Assembly: GCA_023402505.1 (NCBI GenBank)
Contig: JAEYGD010000416.1
Coordinates: 1-29,391, forward strand
Direction of reading: 5' to 3'
Source: Actinomycetes bacterium
GTDB taxonomy: Bacteria > Actinomycetota > Actinomycetes > Mycobacteriales > Micromonosporaceae
DNA length: 29,391 nt
Part shown: positions 7,123 through 14,069 of the stretch, piece by piece
Numbering within the stretch: the first letter of the stretch is position 1
Layout of the letters: each line of letters begins with the position of its first letter
Notes under the pieces: model-generated
Database searches by the model: none
Seen by the model: only the letters and a program-made list of their open reading frames with translations
Told to the model about the DNA's origin: nothing
Position numbers and translations under genes: made by a program

Positions 7123-7701
7123 TCAGGTGAACCTGCGGGCGGTGGCCTCCAGCCTCTCGCGGTAGGCGGCCCACCACGCCTCGTCGCCTTCGGCCATGTT
7201 GTCGCCGGGCCGCCGCCAGCCGACCTGGCCGTCGATCAGTTCACGCACGACGTCGGCGTGCCCGGCGTGCCGGTTCAGTTCGGCGAGCATGTGCACGAGG
7301 ATGAGATGCAGCGTCACCGGCGTCTGGCCCCACCACCGCACCGAGCCGGGCGCGTCGACCGGGAGCGCCTCGATCGTGGCGTCCGCGTGTGCCCAGACCC
7401 GGTGCCACAGGTCGATGATGTCGTCGCGGGACTCGTCGGCCGCTGCCCACATGTCCGTGTTCGGCTCGGCGTCGTCGTCAAGGCCCGGGACCGGTTCGGG
7501 GAAGGGCCGATCGAACACCTCGCCGAAGTACCCGGCGGTCACCGACGCCACGTGCTTGACCAGCCCGAGCAGGTTCGTGCCGGTCGGCACGAGCGGGCGC
7601 CGTACGTCGTACTCCGACAGCCCGTCGAGCTTTCCGAGCAGCGCCTCGCGTGCCTGCCGCAGGTATCGGTGGAGATTCGCCTTGGCGTCCAGGTCTGTCA
7701 T
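7123..7701 (-). CDS. DinB-like protein (DUF664)
   Basis: A 192-residue DinB/YfiT four-helix-bundle protein. The metal/thiol-site histidines expected in this superfamily are visible as H50 in LLGLVKHVASV and as H137 and H145 in LILVHMLAELNRHAGHAD. A conserved GWRRPGDNM and a Trp-rich C-terminus follow. Characterised relatives are mycothiol-, bacillithiol- or divalent-metal-dependent transferases/hydrolases; most DUF664 members are uncharacterised. ATG at 7701 marks the start of similarity; the open frame to 7806 has no such support. The gene is 80 bases upstream of the oxidoreductase on the same strand and divergent from the ribosomal protection gene. Confidence 0.85.
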   Translation of the reverse strand: MTDLDAKANLHRYLRQAREALLGKLDGLSEYDVRRPLVPTGTNLLGLVKHVASVTAGYFGEVFDRPFPEPVPGLDDDAEPNTDMWAAADESRDDIIDLWHRVWAHADATIEALPVDAPGSVRWWGQTPVTLHLILVHMLAELNRHAGHADVVRELIDGQVGWRRPGDNMAEGDEAWWAAYRERLEATARRFT

Positions 7702-7870
7702 GCCGCCCAGGATCTCACCGGTCGCCACCTCCGCAGCTCGCCAGGGTGCCGAGCCGCACCGACTCCGGACCGAATTCGGTGGCGGCGGTCGCAGCGGCCG
7801 TGCCAACCTGCGGACGGATCACCGCCGCGCTCGGACGCAGGGCGGCGAACGACGACGACGAGGAGTGACG

Positions 7871-7963
7871 ATGCGAGCAGATTCCACGCTCCGGACCCTG
7901 GACCGTCCTACCGTGGAGTTCTGCCTTGGCGTTGTTGAACCTCGGAATCGTCGCCCATGTTGA
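7871..7963 (+). CDS. Possible leader peptide overlapping the ribosomal protection gene
   Basis: A 30-codon frame starting at ATG 7871, directly preceded by GAGGAGTGACG, the best ribosome-binding site in this intergenic region. It runs through the TTG start of the ribosomal protection protein (7926) in another frame and stops 35 bases inside that gene. Genes for resistance to translation inhibitors are often controlled by short upstream frames that sense stalled ribosomes. This peptide could work in that way or by translational coupling. The frame is also open far upstream through noncoding sequence, so it may be fortuitous. No strong alternative hairpins were identified by eye. Confidence 0.35.
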   Translation: MRADSTLRTLDRPTVEFCLGVVEPRNRRPC

Positions 7964-9881
7964 CGCCGGAAAGACCAGTCTGACCGAACGCCTGCTCTAC
8001 CAGGCCGGCGCGGTGTCCCAGCTGGGCAGCGTCGACGCCGGCACCACGCGGACCGACTCGATGGAGTTGGAGCGCCGGCGCGGCATCACCATCCGGGCGG
8101 CCGTCACGTCGATCACGATCGGTGACCTGACCGTCAACCTGCTCGACACCCCCGGCCACCCCGACTTCATCGCGGAGGTCGAGCGTTCGCTGGCCGTGCT
8201 GGATGCCGCCGTGCTCGTGGTGTCGAGCGTGGAGGGGGTCCAGCCGCAGACCGTCGCCATCTGGCGGGCGCTGCGCCGCGTCGGCGTACCGACGGTGTTC
8301 TTCCTCAACAAGGTGGACCGCCGTGGCGCCGACGTCGAGCGGGTGCTGGCCCAGGTACGCCAGCGGCTCGGGACACGCCCGGTCGTACTCACCACGGTCA
8401 TCGGTCAGGGCGCGCGCGACGCCCGCGTGCGGGCCGTGGGCCTCGACGCCGAACCGGTGGTGGAGGCGGTGGCGGAGGTCGACGACGCGGTCGCGGCGCG
8501 GTGGTTGACCGACCAGCCGGTGCGCGTCCGTGACCTTCGGCGGGCGCTCCGGCACGCGGTGGGCCGCGCCGAGCTCACCCCGGTGACGTGCGGCTCGGCG
8601 ATCACCGGTGCCGGCGTGCGGCAGCTGTGCCACCTCCTCGCCGACCTGCTGCCGCGTGGCGAGGAGCGTGACGGTGCGCTGGCGGGCACGGTCTTCGCCG
8701 TCGACCGGGACGGGCACGGCCGGCGGGCCTGGCTGCGGCTGTGGTCCGGGCGGCTGCGTGTACGGGACCGCGTGCAGCTCGCCGGAACCCGCCCCCAGAC
8801 GGTGACCGAGATCGCGGTCATCGAACCCGACGGCGTCCAGGTGCGCCCGTCGGTGTCCGCCGGGCAGATCGCCGCGGTGCGCGGCGTGTCGGCCCGGATC
8901 GGCCAGCACATCGGGGACCCGCCGAGGCGGCACGTCTACCGGTTCCCGCCGCCGACCAGGCAGGCCGTCGTCGAGCCGGTCGAACCGGACCAGCGGCTGG
9001 CGATGTTCGCCGGCCTGGCCGAGCTGGCCGACGAGGACCCGCTGGTGGACCTGCGGCTCGACGAGCAGCAGGCGGAGGCGGTGATCCGCCTGCACGGCGA
9101 GGTCCAGAAGGAGGTGCTGGCAGCCCTCATGGAGGACCGGTACGGCGTCCGGGTGCGGTTCTCCGGCACGCTGACCGCCTGCATCGAACGGGTCGCCGGC
9201 ACCGGAGCCGCCGAGGAGCGGGTGCAGGAGCGCGGCAACCCGTACCTGGCCGGGTTGGGGTTGCGCATCGAGGCGGCCCCGGTCGGGCACGGTATCGAGT
9301 TCCGCGCCGGTGTCGAGCCCGGTCGGCTCCCGCCGGCGTTCGTCGCCGCCACGGAGGAGGGGGTGCGGACCGCGCTGCGGCAGGGCCGGCGCGGCTGGCC
9401 GGTCACCGACTGCACGGTCACCATGACGGCCTCGCGGTACTGGCCGCGGCAGAGTAGGCCGCACCAGAAGTTCGACAAGTCCGTCTCGACCGTGGCGGCG
9501 GACTTCCGCAATCTCGCCCCGGTCGTGGTGGCCGCGGCGCTGCGCCAGGCCGGTACCCGGGTCTGCCAACCGGTCGAGCGGTTCGACGTCAACCTTCCCC
9601 AGCACGCGGTGGAGACGGTGCTGGCGCTGCTCGGTCGGCTCGGAGCGGTCGTCCACGACACCGCCGTCGCCGGCGGGTACCTCGAGGTGAGCGGCACCCT
9701 GCCGTCCACGCGGGTCCCGCGGGTCGTCGCCGCGCTTCCCGACCTCACCGGTGGCGAGGCCGTGCTGACCACCACCTTCGACCACTACGCGCCGGTCACC
9801 GGTGCGGATCCGCCGACGTTGCCCCGGCGCGGACCTGACCCGGACGACCGGGAGGCCTGGTTCCGTGCCGTACCCCGCTAG
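7926..9881 (+). CDS. Ribosomal protection-type GTPase, Otr(A)/Tet(M)-like
   Basis: A 651-residue translational GTPase related to EF-G. G motifs are AHVDAGKT (10-17), RGIT (52-55), DTPGH (74-78) and NKVD (128-131). EF-G domains II-V follow. The domain IV loop reads SVSTVAADFRNLAP, matching the STxADFR loop by which Tet(M)/Otr(A) proteins reach the decoding centre, and not the EF-G pattern. The family binds the ribosome, ejects tetracycline and hydrolyses GTP; the length fits (about 640-660). The start is TTG 7926 with GGAG at 7915-7918, and the G1 motif follows at once. Resistance is inferred from family. Other antibiotics or a housekeeping role are possible, as such paralogues are common in actinomycetes. 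Confidence 0.88.
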   Translation: MALLNLGIVAHVDAGKTSLTERLLYQAGAVSQLGSVDAGTTRTDSMELERRRGITIRAAVTSITIGDLTVNLLDTPGHPDFIAEVERSLAVLDAAVLVVSSVEGVQPQTVAIWRALRRVGVPTVFFLNKVDRRGADVERVLAQVRQRLGTRPVVLTTVIGQGARDARVRAVGLDAEPVVEAVAEVDDAVAARWLTDQPVRVRDLRRALRHAVGRAELTPVTCGSAITGAGVRQLCHLLADLLPRGEERDGALAGTVFAVDRDGHGRRAWLRLWSGRLRVRDRVQLAGTRPQTVTEIAVIEPDGVQVRPSVSAGQIAAVRGVSARIGQHIGDPPRRHVYRFPPPTRQAVVEPVEPDQRLAMFAGLAELADEDPLVDLRLDEQQAEAVIRLHGEVQKEVLAALMEDRYGVRVRFSGTLTACIERVAGTGAAEERVQERGNPYLAGLGLRIEAAPVGHGIEFRAGVEPGRLPPAFVAATEEGVRTALRQGRRGWPVTDCTVTMTASRYWPRQSRPHQKFDKSVSTVAADFRNLAPVVVAAALRQAGTRVCQPVERFDVNLPQHAVETVLALLGRLGAVVHDTAVAGGYLEVSGTLPSTRVPRVVAALPDLTGGEAVLTTTFDHYAPVTGADPPTLPRRGPDPDDREAWFRAVPR

Positions 9882-10056
9882 GTGCTCGTAGTGCCCGCCG
9901 TGCTGTCGGCCGCCGGTGCACCCGCGCTGGACGCGGCTGGGTTCCGGGGGAGTCCTGATCCTCGCCAGCTACGCCGCCATGACCGCCCGCCAGCAGTCTT
10001 CTCCGCTGGCCAGGGCCCGGTCAGCACCGGTGGCGGGCACCAGTCACCCTGGAACG

Positions 10057-10437
10057 GTGATTCGCTTCCTGCTGAACCTGCTCTGGCTGATCTTCGGTGG
10101 CGGCCTCGTGCTCGCCGTCGGCTACGGCATCGCCGCCCTGCTCTGCTTCCTCCTGGTCATCACCATTCCCTTCGGCGTGGCCTCCCTGCGCCTGGCGAGC
10201 TACTCCCTGTGGCCCTTCGGCCGCACCCTCGTACCCAAACCCGGCACCGGCGTTGGCGCCGGCGTGGCCAACATCCTGTGGGTCCTGCTCGCCGGCTGGT
10301 GGCTGGCCCTGACGCACATCGTCGCCGGCATCGCCCTGTGCGTCACGATCATCGGGATCCCGTTCGGCATCGCCAACTTCAAGCTCGTTCCCGTCGCGTT
10401 CTGGCCCCTCGGCCGCGAGGTGGTCGACGCGCCGTGA
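10057..10437 (+). CDS. yccF: YccF family inner-membrane protein
   Basis: A 126-residue protein with two copies of the YccF (DUF307) unit: LLNLLWLIFGGG...ITIPFGVASLRLASYSLWPFG and ANILWVLLAGWW...IIGIPFGIANFKLVPVAFWPLG. Each unit supplies hydrophobic segments, giving about four membrane or re-entrant spans. The function is not established; the family is broadly distributed. The start is GTG 10057 with GGAA just upstream and coincides with the first residue of the family pattern. The longer frames from 9882 and 9916 run through 175 bases that look noncoding and were rejected. The repeated IPFG motifs are the clearest family signature. Confidence 0.88.
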   Translation: MIRFLLNLLWLIFGGGLVLAVGYGIAALLCFLLVITIPFGVASLRLASYSLWPFGRTLVPKPGTGVGAGVANILWVLLAGWWLALTHIVAGIALCVTIIGIPFGIANFKLVPVAFWPLGREVVDAP

Positions 10438-10468
10438 CGCCTGTCGCGGCATCCGCCTGCGCCGGGCT

Positions 10469-11137
10469 GTGCGCCGCCCGTACGCGGTCCGGCCGCCGAT
10501 GATCCTCAAGGTCCGCGCGCACCACCCGCGGCTCGGCGCCAGGCACTACCGTGTCATCCGCCCGGCCAGCCCGATCCGCGGCGCCGTGCTGTCGGACAAC
10601 AACCCGTGGTTCACCCTGGATCTCGACGCCACCGCGGCGTTCACCATCGCCGGGCTGTGGATGCTGGCAGGCCGATCCCGGCACACGCTGATCCATATTC
10701 CCCTGCGGCGCAACGCACCGGATGTCTCCGGCGTGGTTCGTGGGTCCGATCAGCTCGACCTGGTGCTGAGCCACACCGACCTGCAGTTCGCCCCGCACCG
10801 GTGGAAGGACCTGCGTCATCGGCTCGGCCACGGTGCGCCACACTCCGTGTCCTGGAACCCGGACGACGTGCCGACCTGGGACGAGGTCCACGAGGCGAAC
10901 CGCCGTGCCCGTCAACGCGAGTGTCGGGACAGGTTCCACCAGCACCTGCACAGCCACACCCTGTTCCTGGCCGGAACCACCCAGGCGTTCCGGCGTACCG
11001 CCCGCTACGTGCTCGACATGGCCCTGCACCGGCCCGACCCCAACCAACCCGGCTCCTACCACTCCGCGACGCTGCACCCCGCGGACGGGCACTTCGCCGC
11101 CGGCTGCCAGGGCCTCTACCTCATCCGGGTGCGGTAG
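10469..11137 (+). CDS. Unrecognised soluble protein
   Basis: A 222-residue protein with no family I can name. It is rich in His and Arg, lacks signal or membrane segments, and has a strongly charged middle (DVPTWDEVHEANRRARQRE) and a C-terminus with SYHSATLHPADGHFAAGC. Hydrophobic strands near the N-terminus (WFTLDLDATAAFTIAGLWML) suggest a folded alpha/beta domain. GTG 10469 gives the longest form; ATG 10499 (beginning MILKVRAHHPRLG) is an equally credible start, and neither has a clear ribosome-binding site. It lies 31 bases after yccF on the same strand. GC-rich third positions support real coding. Confidence 0.55.
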   Translation: MRRPYAVRPPMILKVRAHHPRLGARHYRVIRPASPIRGAVLSDNNPWFTLDLDATAAFTIAGLWMLAGRSRHTLIHIPLRRNAPDVSGVVRGSDQLDLVLSHTDLQFAPHRWKDLRHRLGHGAPHSVSWNPDDVPTWDEVHEANRRARQRECRDRFHQHLHSHTLFLAGTTQAFRRTARYVLDMALHRPDPNQPGSYHSATLHPADGHFAAGCQGLYLIRVR

Positions 11138-11182
11138 CACCGCGCTCACCTGTCCGACCAACAGGATCGGCTTGCGGAGCAC

Positions 11183-11205
11183 GCACCGGCCATCATGGAC
11201 GGTGC
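11183..11205. promoter_or_regulatory. Near-perfect 23-bp palindrome upstream of the two-component genes
   Basis: The arms GCACCG-G-CCAT and ATGG-A-CGGTGC flank a single central C; 10 of 11 positions pair. It ends 11 bases before the -35-like hexamer proposed for the kinase gene and starts 45 bases after the stop at 11137. With almost no loop it looks more like a DNA operator for a dimer than a terminator hairpin, but termination of the upstream gene is the alternative. Confidence 0.35.
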
Positions 11206-11216
11206 TACCTGACCCG

Positions 11217-11245
11217 TTGCCCGGAAGTGAATCGGCGGTCACAAT
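11217..11245 (+). promoter_or_regulatory. Candidate promoter of the kinase/regulator operon
   Basis: TTGCCC at 11217-11222 and CACAAT at 11240-11245 are separated by 17 bases, each matching 4 of 6 of the vegetative consensus. Transcription would begin near 11252, leaving a leader of about 95 bases before ATG 11348. This is a sequence match only. Confidence 0.3.
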
Positions 11246-11347
11246 GCACACGGCTGCCGCGGTGTCGCGACGTCCGCGCCTCCCCGCGGGCCGCGCACGA
11301 CCGGTCCGGCGTACCGGTGGGCAGCGGCGACGGAGGAGGGCCGCGGG

Positions 11348-12154
11348 ATGGGTGCCGCGTGGGGGATGGCGGTGGCCTCCGTGCTCGGTGGTCTCGTCGG
11401 CGCCTCGATCATGAAGTTACGTGCCCGGCGGACGGCCGCCACCAGGCACCGGGAACTGGTGCAGCTCGAGCAGTTGGTCGAGCGGCGGGCGGAGCAGGTG
11501 ACCGCGCTCAGCCATGAGCTGCGAACCCCGCTGAGCATGATCAAAGGTGCGGTAGACCTGCTGCGGGAGGGCACCCCTGGGCCCCTCACTCCGGCGCAGG
11601 CCCGTTTTCTGCAGGTCCTCGAACAACAGTGCACGCAGGTCATCGGACTGTGTGAGAGCCTGCTGATCCAGGCCAAGATCGAAGCCGGACTGTTCACCCC
11701 CCAGTTGGAAAGGGTCGACGTGTCGGTGGTCGTGCGCGAGGTCGTGACCGCGATGCGACCGTTGTGCACGCAGCGGCAGCAACGCATCAGCCTCGACATG
11801 CCGCAGGTGATGCCGCGGATCCCGGCGGACCCGATGCTGCTGACCCAGGCCCTGACCAACCTGTTGTCGAACGCGAGCCGGTTCACCACGACCGGGGGGA
11901 ACGTGGACGTGCGTGTCATGCTGATCGACACCGGCGTGGCGGTGTACGTGACCGACGACGGCGCGGGCATGACCCAGGCGGAACGGCACCGCCTGTTCCA
12001 CCGCTTCGCCACCGGCCGGCCGTTGGCTGACGGGACCGGGCTCGGCCTCGTGATCACCAAGACCATCGTGGAACTGCACGGAGGCGAGATAATGGTGCAC
12101 ACCGCGTCGACCAGGGGGACGACCTTCCTGCTGACCCTGCCGGCCGGATCGTGA
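11348..12154 (+). CDS. Sensor histidine kinase without an obvious sensor domain
   Basis: A 268-residue two-component kinase. It has one hydrophobic segment (about 5-21), a short coiled linker, a HisKA domain with the phospho-acceptor H56 in SHELRTPLS, then a HATPase_c domain with N box N175 (LLSNASRF), G1 DDGAGM (203-208) and G2 GTGLGL (229-234). All catalytic boxes are present. No extracytoplasmic or PAS/HAMP domain exists, so the signal probably comes through the membrane segment or a partner protein. ATG 11348 is preceded by GGAGGAGGG at good spacing. The stop overlaps the response regulator start (GTGA), so the two are translated together. The transporter directly downstream is a candidate partner. 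Confidence 0.9.
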   Translation: MGAAWGMAVASVLGGLVGASIMKLRARRTAATRHRELVQLEQLVERRAEQVTALSHELRTPLSMIKGAVDLLREGTPGPLTPAQARFLQVLEQQCTQVIGLCESLLIQAKIEAGLFTPQLERVDVSVVVREVVTAMRPLCTQRQQRISLDMPQVMPRIPADPMLLTQALTNLLSNASRFTTTGGNVDVRVMLIDTGVAVYVTDDGAGMTQAERHRLFHRFATGRPLADGTGLGLVITKTIVELHGGEIMVHTASTRGTTFLLTLPAGS

Positions 12155-12897
12155 CCGGCCCCGGCGAGCGGCCCGGTGGCGGCCCCACCGCACTGGTGGT
12201 CGACGACGAGCCGCAGATGACGATCATCGTGGAGTTCGCCCTGGAGACCCAGGGGTTCACCGTCCTCACCGCCCACGACGCAGCGACCGCCCTGCATCTG
12301 CTCCGGGTGCACGCGGTCGACCTCATCGTGCTGGACGTGATGATGCCGACGATGGACGGACTGGCGCTGTGCCAGCGGATCCGGGCGCGGTCGGAGGCGC
12401 CCATCATGTTCCTCACCGCGCTGGCCCAGCGCGAGGACGTCATCGCCGGCCTGGAGACCGGCGCCGACGACTACGTCACCAAGCCGTTCCACCCCCGGGA
12501 AGTGGCTCTGCGCGCCCAGGCCCTGGTACGCCGCCGCCGTGGCACGGGCACCACCATCCGGGTCGGGCAACTGGTCATCGACCCGGCCACCCAGAGCGCC
12601 ACGTTGGCCACGCACCGGCTGGACCTGCCGTTCACGGAGTTCAAGCTGCTGCACCACCTCGCGGTCCGTCGGGGCGTACCACAGTCGTGGCAGGACCTGC
12701 TGCGCGAGGTCTGGGGCACCGCGGACCTGATCGGGGGACGGGACGTGGTGAAGTCGGCCGTGTACCGCCTCCGGTCGCGGCTCGCCGGCCTGCCGGGTGG
12801 CTCGGCGTACATCCACACCCTGCGCGGCGTCGGCTACCTGATGCCCGAGATGCCCGCCGAGCCGTCCGACGGAGGGCCACCCTCGTCGGCCCGGTGA
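12151..12897 (+). CDS. OmpR/PhoB-type response regulator
   Basis: A 248-residue regulator. Its receiver domain has acidic D18/D19, phospho-acceptor D62 (LIVLDVMMP), T89 and K111 (YVTKPF). It is joined to a C-terminal winged-helix DNA-binding domain with the PFTEFKLLHHLA segment, a recognition-helix region around DVVKSAVYRLRSRL and the terminal hairpin HTLRGVGYLM. GTG 12151 shares GTGA with the kinase stop. TCAC-containing direct repeats begin about 10 bases beyond its stop codon, upstream of the ABC transporter, and are good candidate target sites. The regulon is thus inferred to include the downstream transporter. The Pro/Ser-rich C-terminal tail is of no evident function. Confidence 0.93.
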   Translation: MTGPGERPGGGPTALVVDDEPQMTIIVEFALETQGFTVLTAHDAATALHLLRVHAVDLIVLDVMMPTMDGLALCQRIRARSEAPIMFLTALAQREDVIAGLETGADDYVTKPFHPREVALRAQALVRRRRGTGTTIRVGQLVIDPATQSATLATHRLDLPFTEFKLLHHLAVRRGVPQSWQDLLREVWGTADLIGGRDVVKSAVYRLRSRLAGLPGGSAYIHTLRGVGYLMPEMPAEPSDGGPPSSAR

Positions 12898-12934
12898 CGG
12901 CGGCGTCACCAGGGTTCACGGCGCCGTCACCGGG
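12893..12934 (+). promoter_or_regulatory. Candidate response-regulator binding repeats upstream of the ABC operon
   Basis: Three TCAC cores lie at 12906, 12916 and 12927, that is 10 and 11 bases apart on one strand. The outer two sit within identical CGTCACC boxes (12904-12910 and 12925-12931). An inverted copy GGTGACG occurs at 12893-12899. Direct half-sites one helical turn apart are the typical target of OmpR/PhoB dimers. Binding of the adjacent regulator is inference. Confidence 0.45.
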
Positions 12935-12952
12935 ATCCCCGTCATGCGCACT

Positions 12953-12966
12953 TAACGTGGCCGTTA
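12953..12966. promoter_or_regulatory. Small inverted repeat near the ABC operon promoter
   Basis: TAACG at 12953-12957 and CGTTA at 12962-12966 form a perfect inverted repeat with a 4-base spacer, 36 bases before the GTG start of the binding-protein gene. It is the most AT-rich spot in this interval and probably lies in or next to the promoter. I could not define -35/-10 hexamers with confidence. Confidence 0.3.
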
Positions 12967-13001
12967 CATCGCTCTGATCATTTCAGTAGGGAGACCGCGT
13001 C

Positions 13002-14069
13002 GTGACGACGGACAGATGGCGGGGAAGGCAGACGCTCCTGGCAGCGGTGCTGGCGACCTCGGTGGTGGCGGGCGCGGCCGGCTGTGCCCGCGAGGACCGG
13101 GCCGGTGCCAGCAAGGACAGCGGTGTGGTGCACGTGGTGTGCGGTGCCACCGAGGACTGGTGCGCGGCGACCACGAAGAAGTTCACCGAGTCGACCGGGG
13201 TGAAGGCGGACTTCGTCCGGCTCTCCAGCGGCGAGGCGCTGGCCCGGATCAAGGCGGGCAAGGGCAACGCCGAGTTCGACGTCTGGTACGGCGGCCCGGC
13301 CGACGGGTACGCCGCGGCCGGCGAGGAAGGGCTGTTGGAGGCGTACGCGTCGCCGAACGCGAGCGTCATCCCGGACAAGTACAAGGACCCGCAGGGCAGC
13401 TGGACCGGCGTCTACATCGGCGCCCTGGGTTTCTGCAGCAACAGCAAGCTGCTCGCCGAGCGGGGCGTCGCGATCCCGGACTCGTGGGCCGACCTGCTCG
13501 ACCCCAAGCTCGCCAAGGACATCGGCATCGCGCACCCGTCGACCTCGGGCACCGCGTACACCGCGCTCTGGACCCAGGTGCAGTTGGCGGGCGGCGACGA
13601 GACCAAGGCGCTGGAGTACATGCGCAAGCTGCACCCGAACGTGTTGCAGTACACCAAGTCCGGCGCCGCGCCCGGCCAGATGACGGCGCGCGGCGAGGTC
13701 GCGGTCGGTGTGATCTTCGCGCACGACTGCGTGGCCACCATGGAGGCGGGCTTCCCCGACCTGAAGGTGAGCTTTCCGGCGGAGGGCACCGGCTACGAGA
13801 CCGGCGGTGTCGCCCTGGTGGCGAACGCCAAGAACCCGACCAGCGGGCGGAAGTTCGTCGACTGGGCGCTCACCACCGAGGCGCAGGAGGTCGGCCCGAC
13901 GGTGAAGTCCTACCAGTTCCCGACGAACCCGAACGCGACGGTATCGGACAAGGTCGTCCCACTCTCCGGCATCACGCTGGTGGAGTACGACGCGGTGGTG
14001 GCCGGTAAGGCCAAGTCGGCGCTCAACAAGCGGTTCGACGCCGAGGTCGCGCAGGCGCCGAAGGCATGA
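13002..14069 (+). CDS. ABC transporter substrate-binding lipoprotein, AfuA/FbpA-like
   Basis: A 355-residue extracytoplasmic binding protein. It has a basic N-terminus, a hydrophobic h-region and a lipobox ending AAGC with C28 as lipidation site. The mature part follows the AfuA/FbpA-type fold: VVCGATEDWC, SSGEALARI, FDVWYGGPADGY, GALGFCSNSKLLAERG, SWADLLDP and PSTSGTAYTAL. Ferric-binding FbpA proteins use an adjacent Tyr-Tyr pair; no YY occurs here. The pattern is closer to AfuA-like proteins, some of which bind sugar phosphates. The substrate may be iron, phosphorylated sugar or another anion. The start is GTG 13002 with AGGGAG upstream. The stop overlaps the permease start (ATGA). Confidence 0.88.
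   Translation: MTTDRWRGRQTLLAAVLATSVVAGAAGCAREDRAGASKDSGVVHVVCGATEDWCAATTKKFTESTGVKADFVRLSSGEALARIKAGKGNAEFDVWYGGPADGYAAAGEEGLLEAYASPNASVIPDKYKDPQGSWTGVYIGALGFCSNSKLLAERGVAIPDSWADLLDPKLAKDIGIAHPSTSGTAYTALWTQVQLAGGDETKALEYMRKLHPNVLQYTKSGAAPGQMTARGEVAVGVIFAHDCVATMEAGFPDLKVSFPAEGTGYETGGVALVANAKNPTSGRKFVDWALTTEAQEVGPTVKSYQFPTNPNATVSDKVVPLSGITLVEYDAVVAGKAKSALNKRFDAEVAQAPKA

Noticed and set aside
7908..9785. A 625-codon open frame on the minus strand
   Set aside because: Antisense shadow of the ribosomal protection gene, whose GTPase motifs are unmistakable on the plus strand.
9882..10056. A longer N-terminus for the YccF protein, or a separate small gene
   Set aside because: The translated sequence lacks any family pattern, and GTG 10057 coincides with the exact start of the YccF unit.
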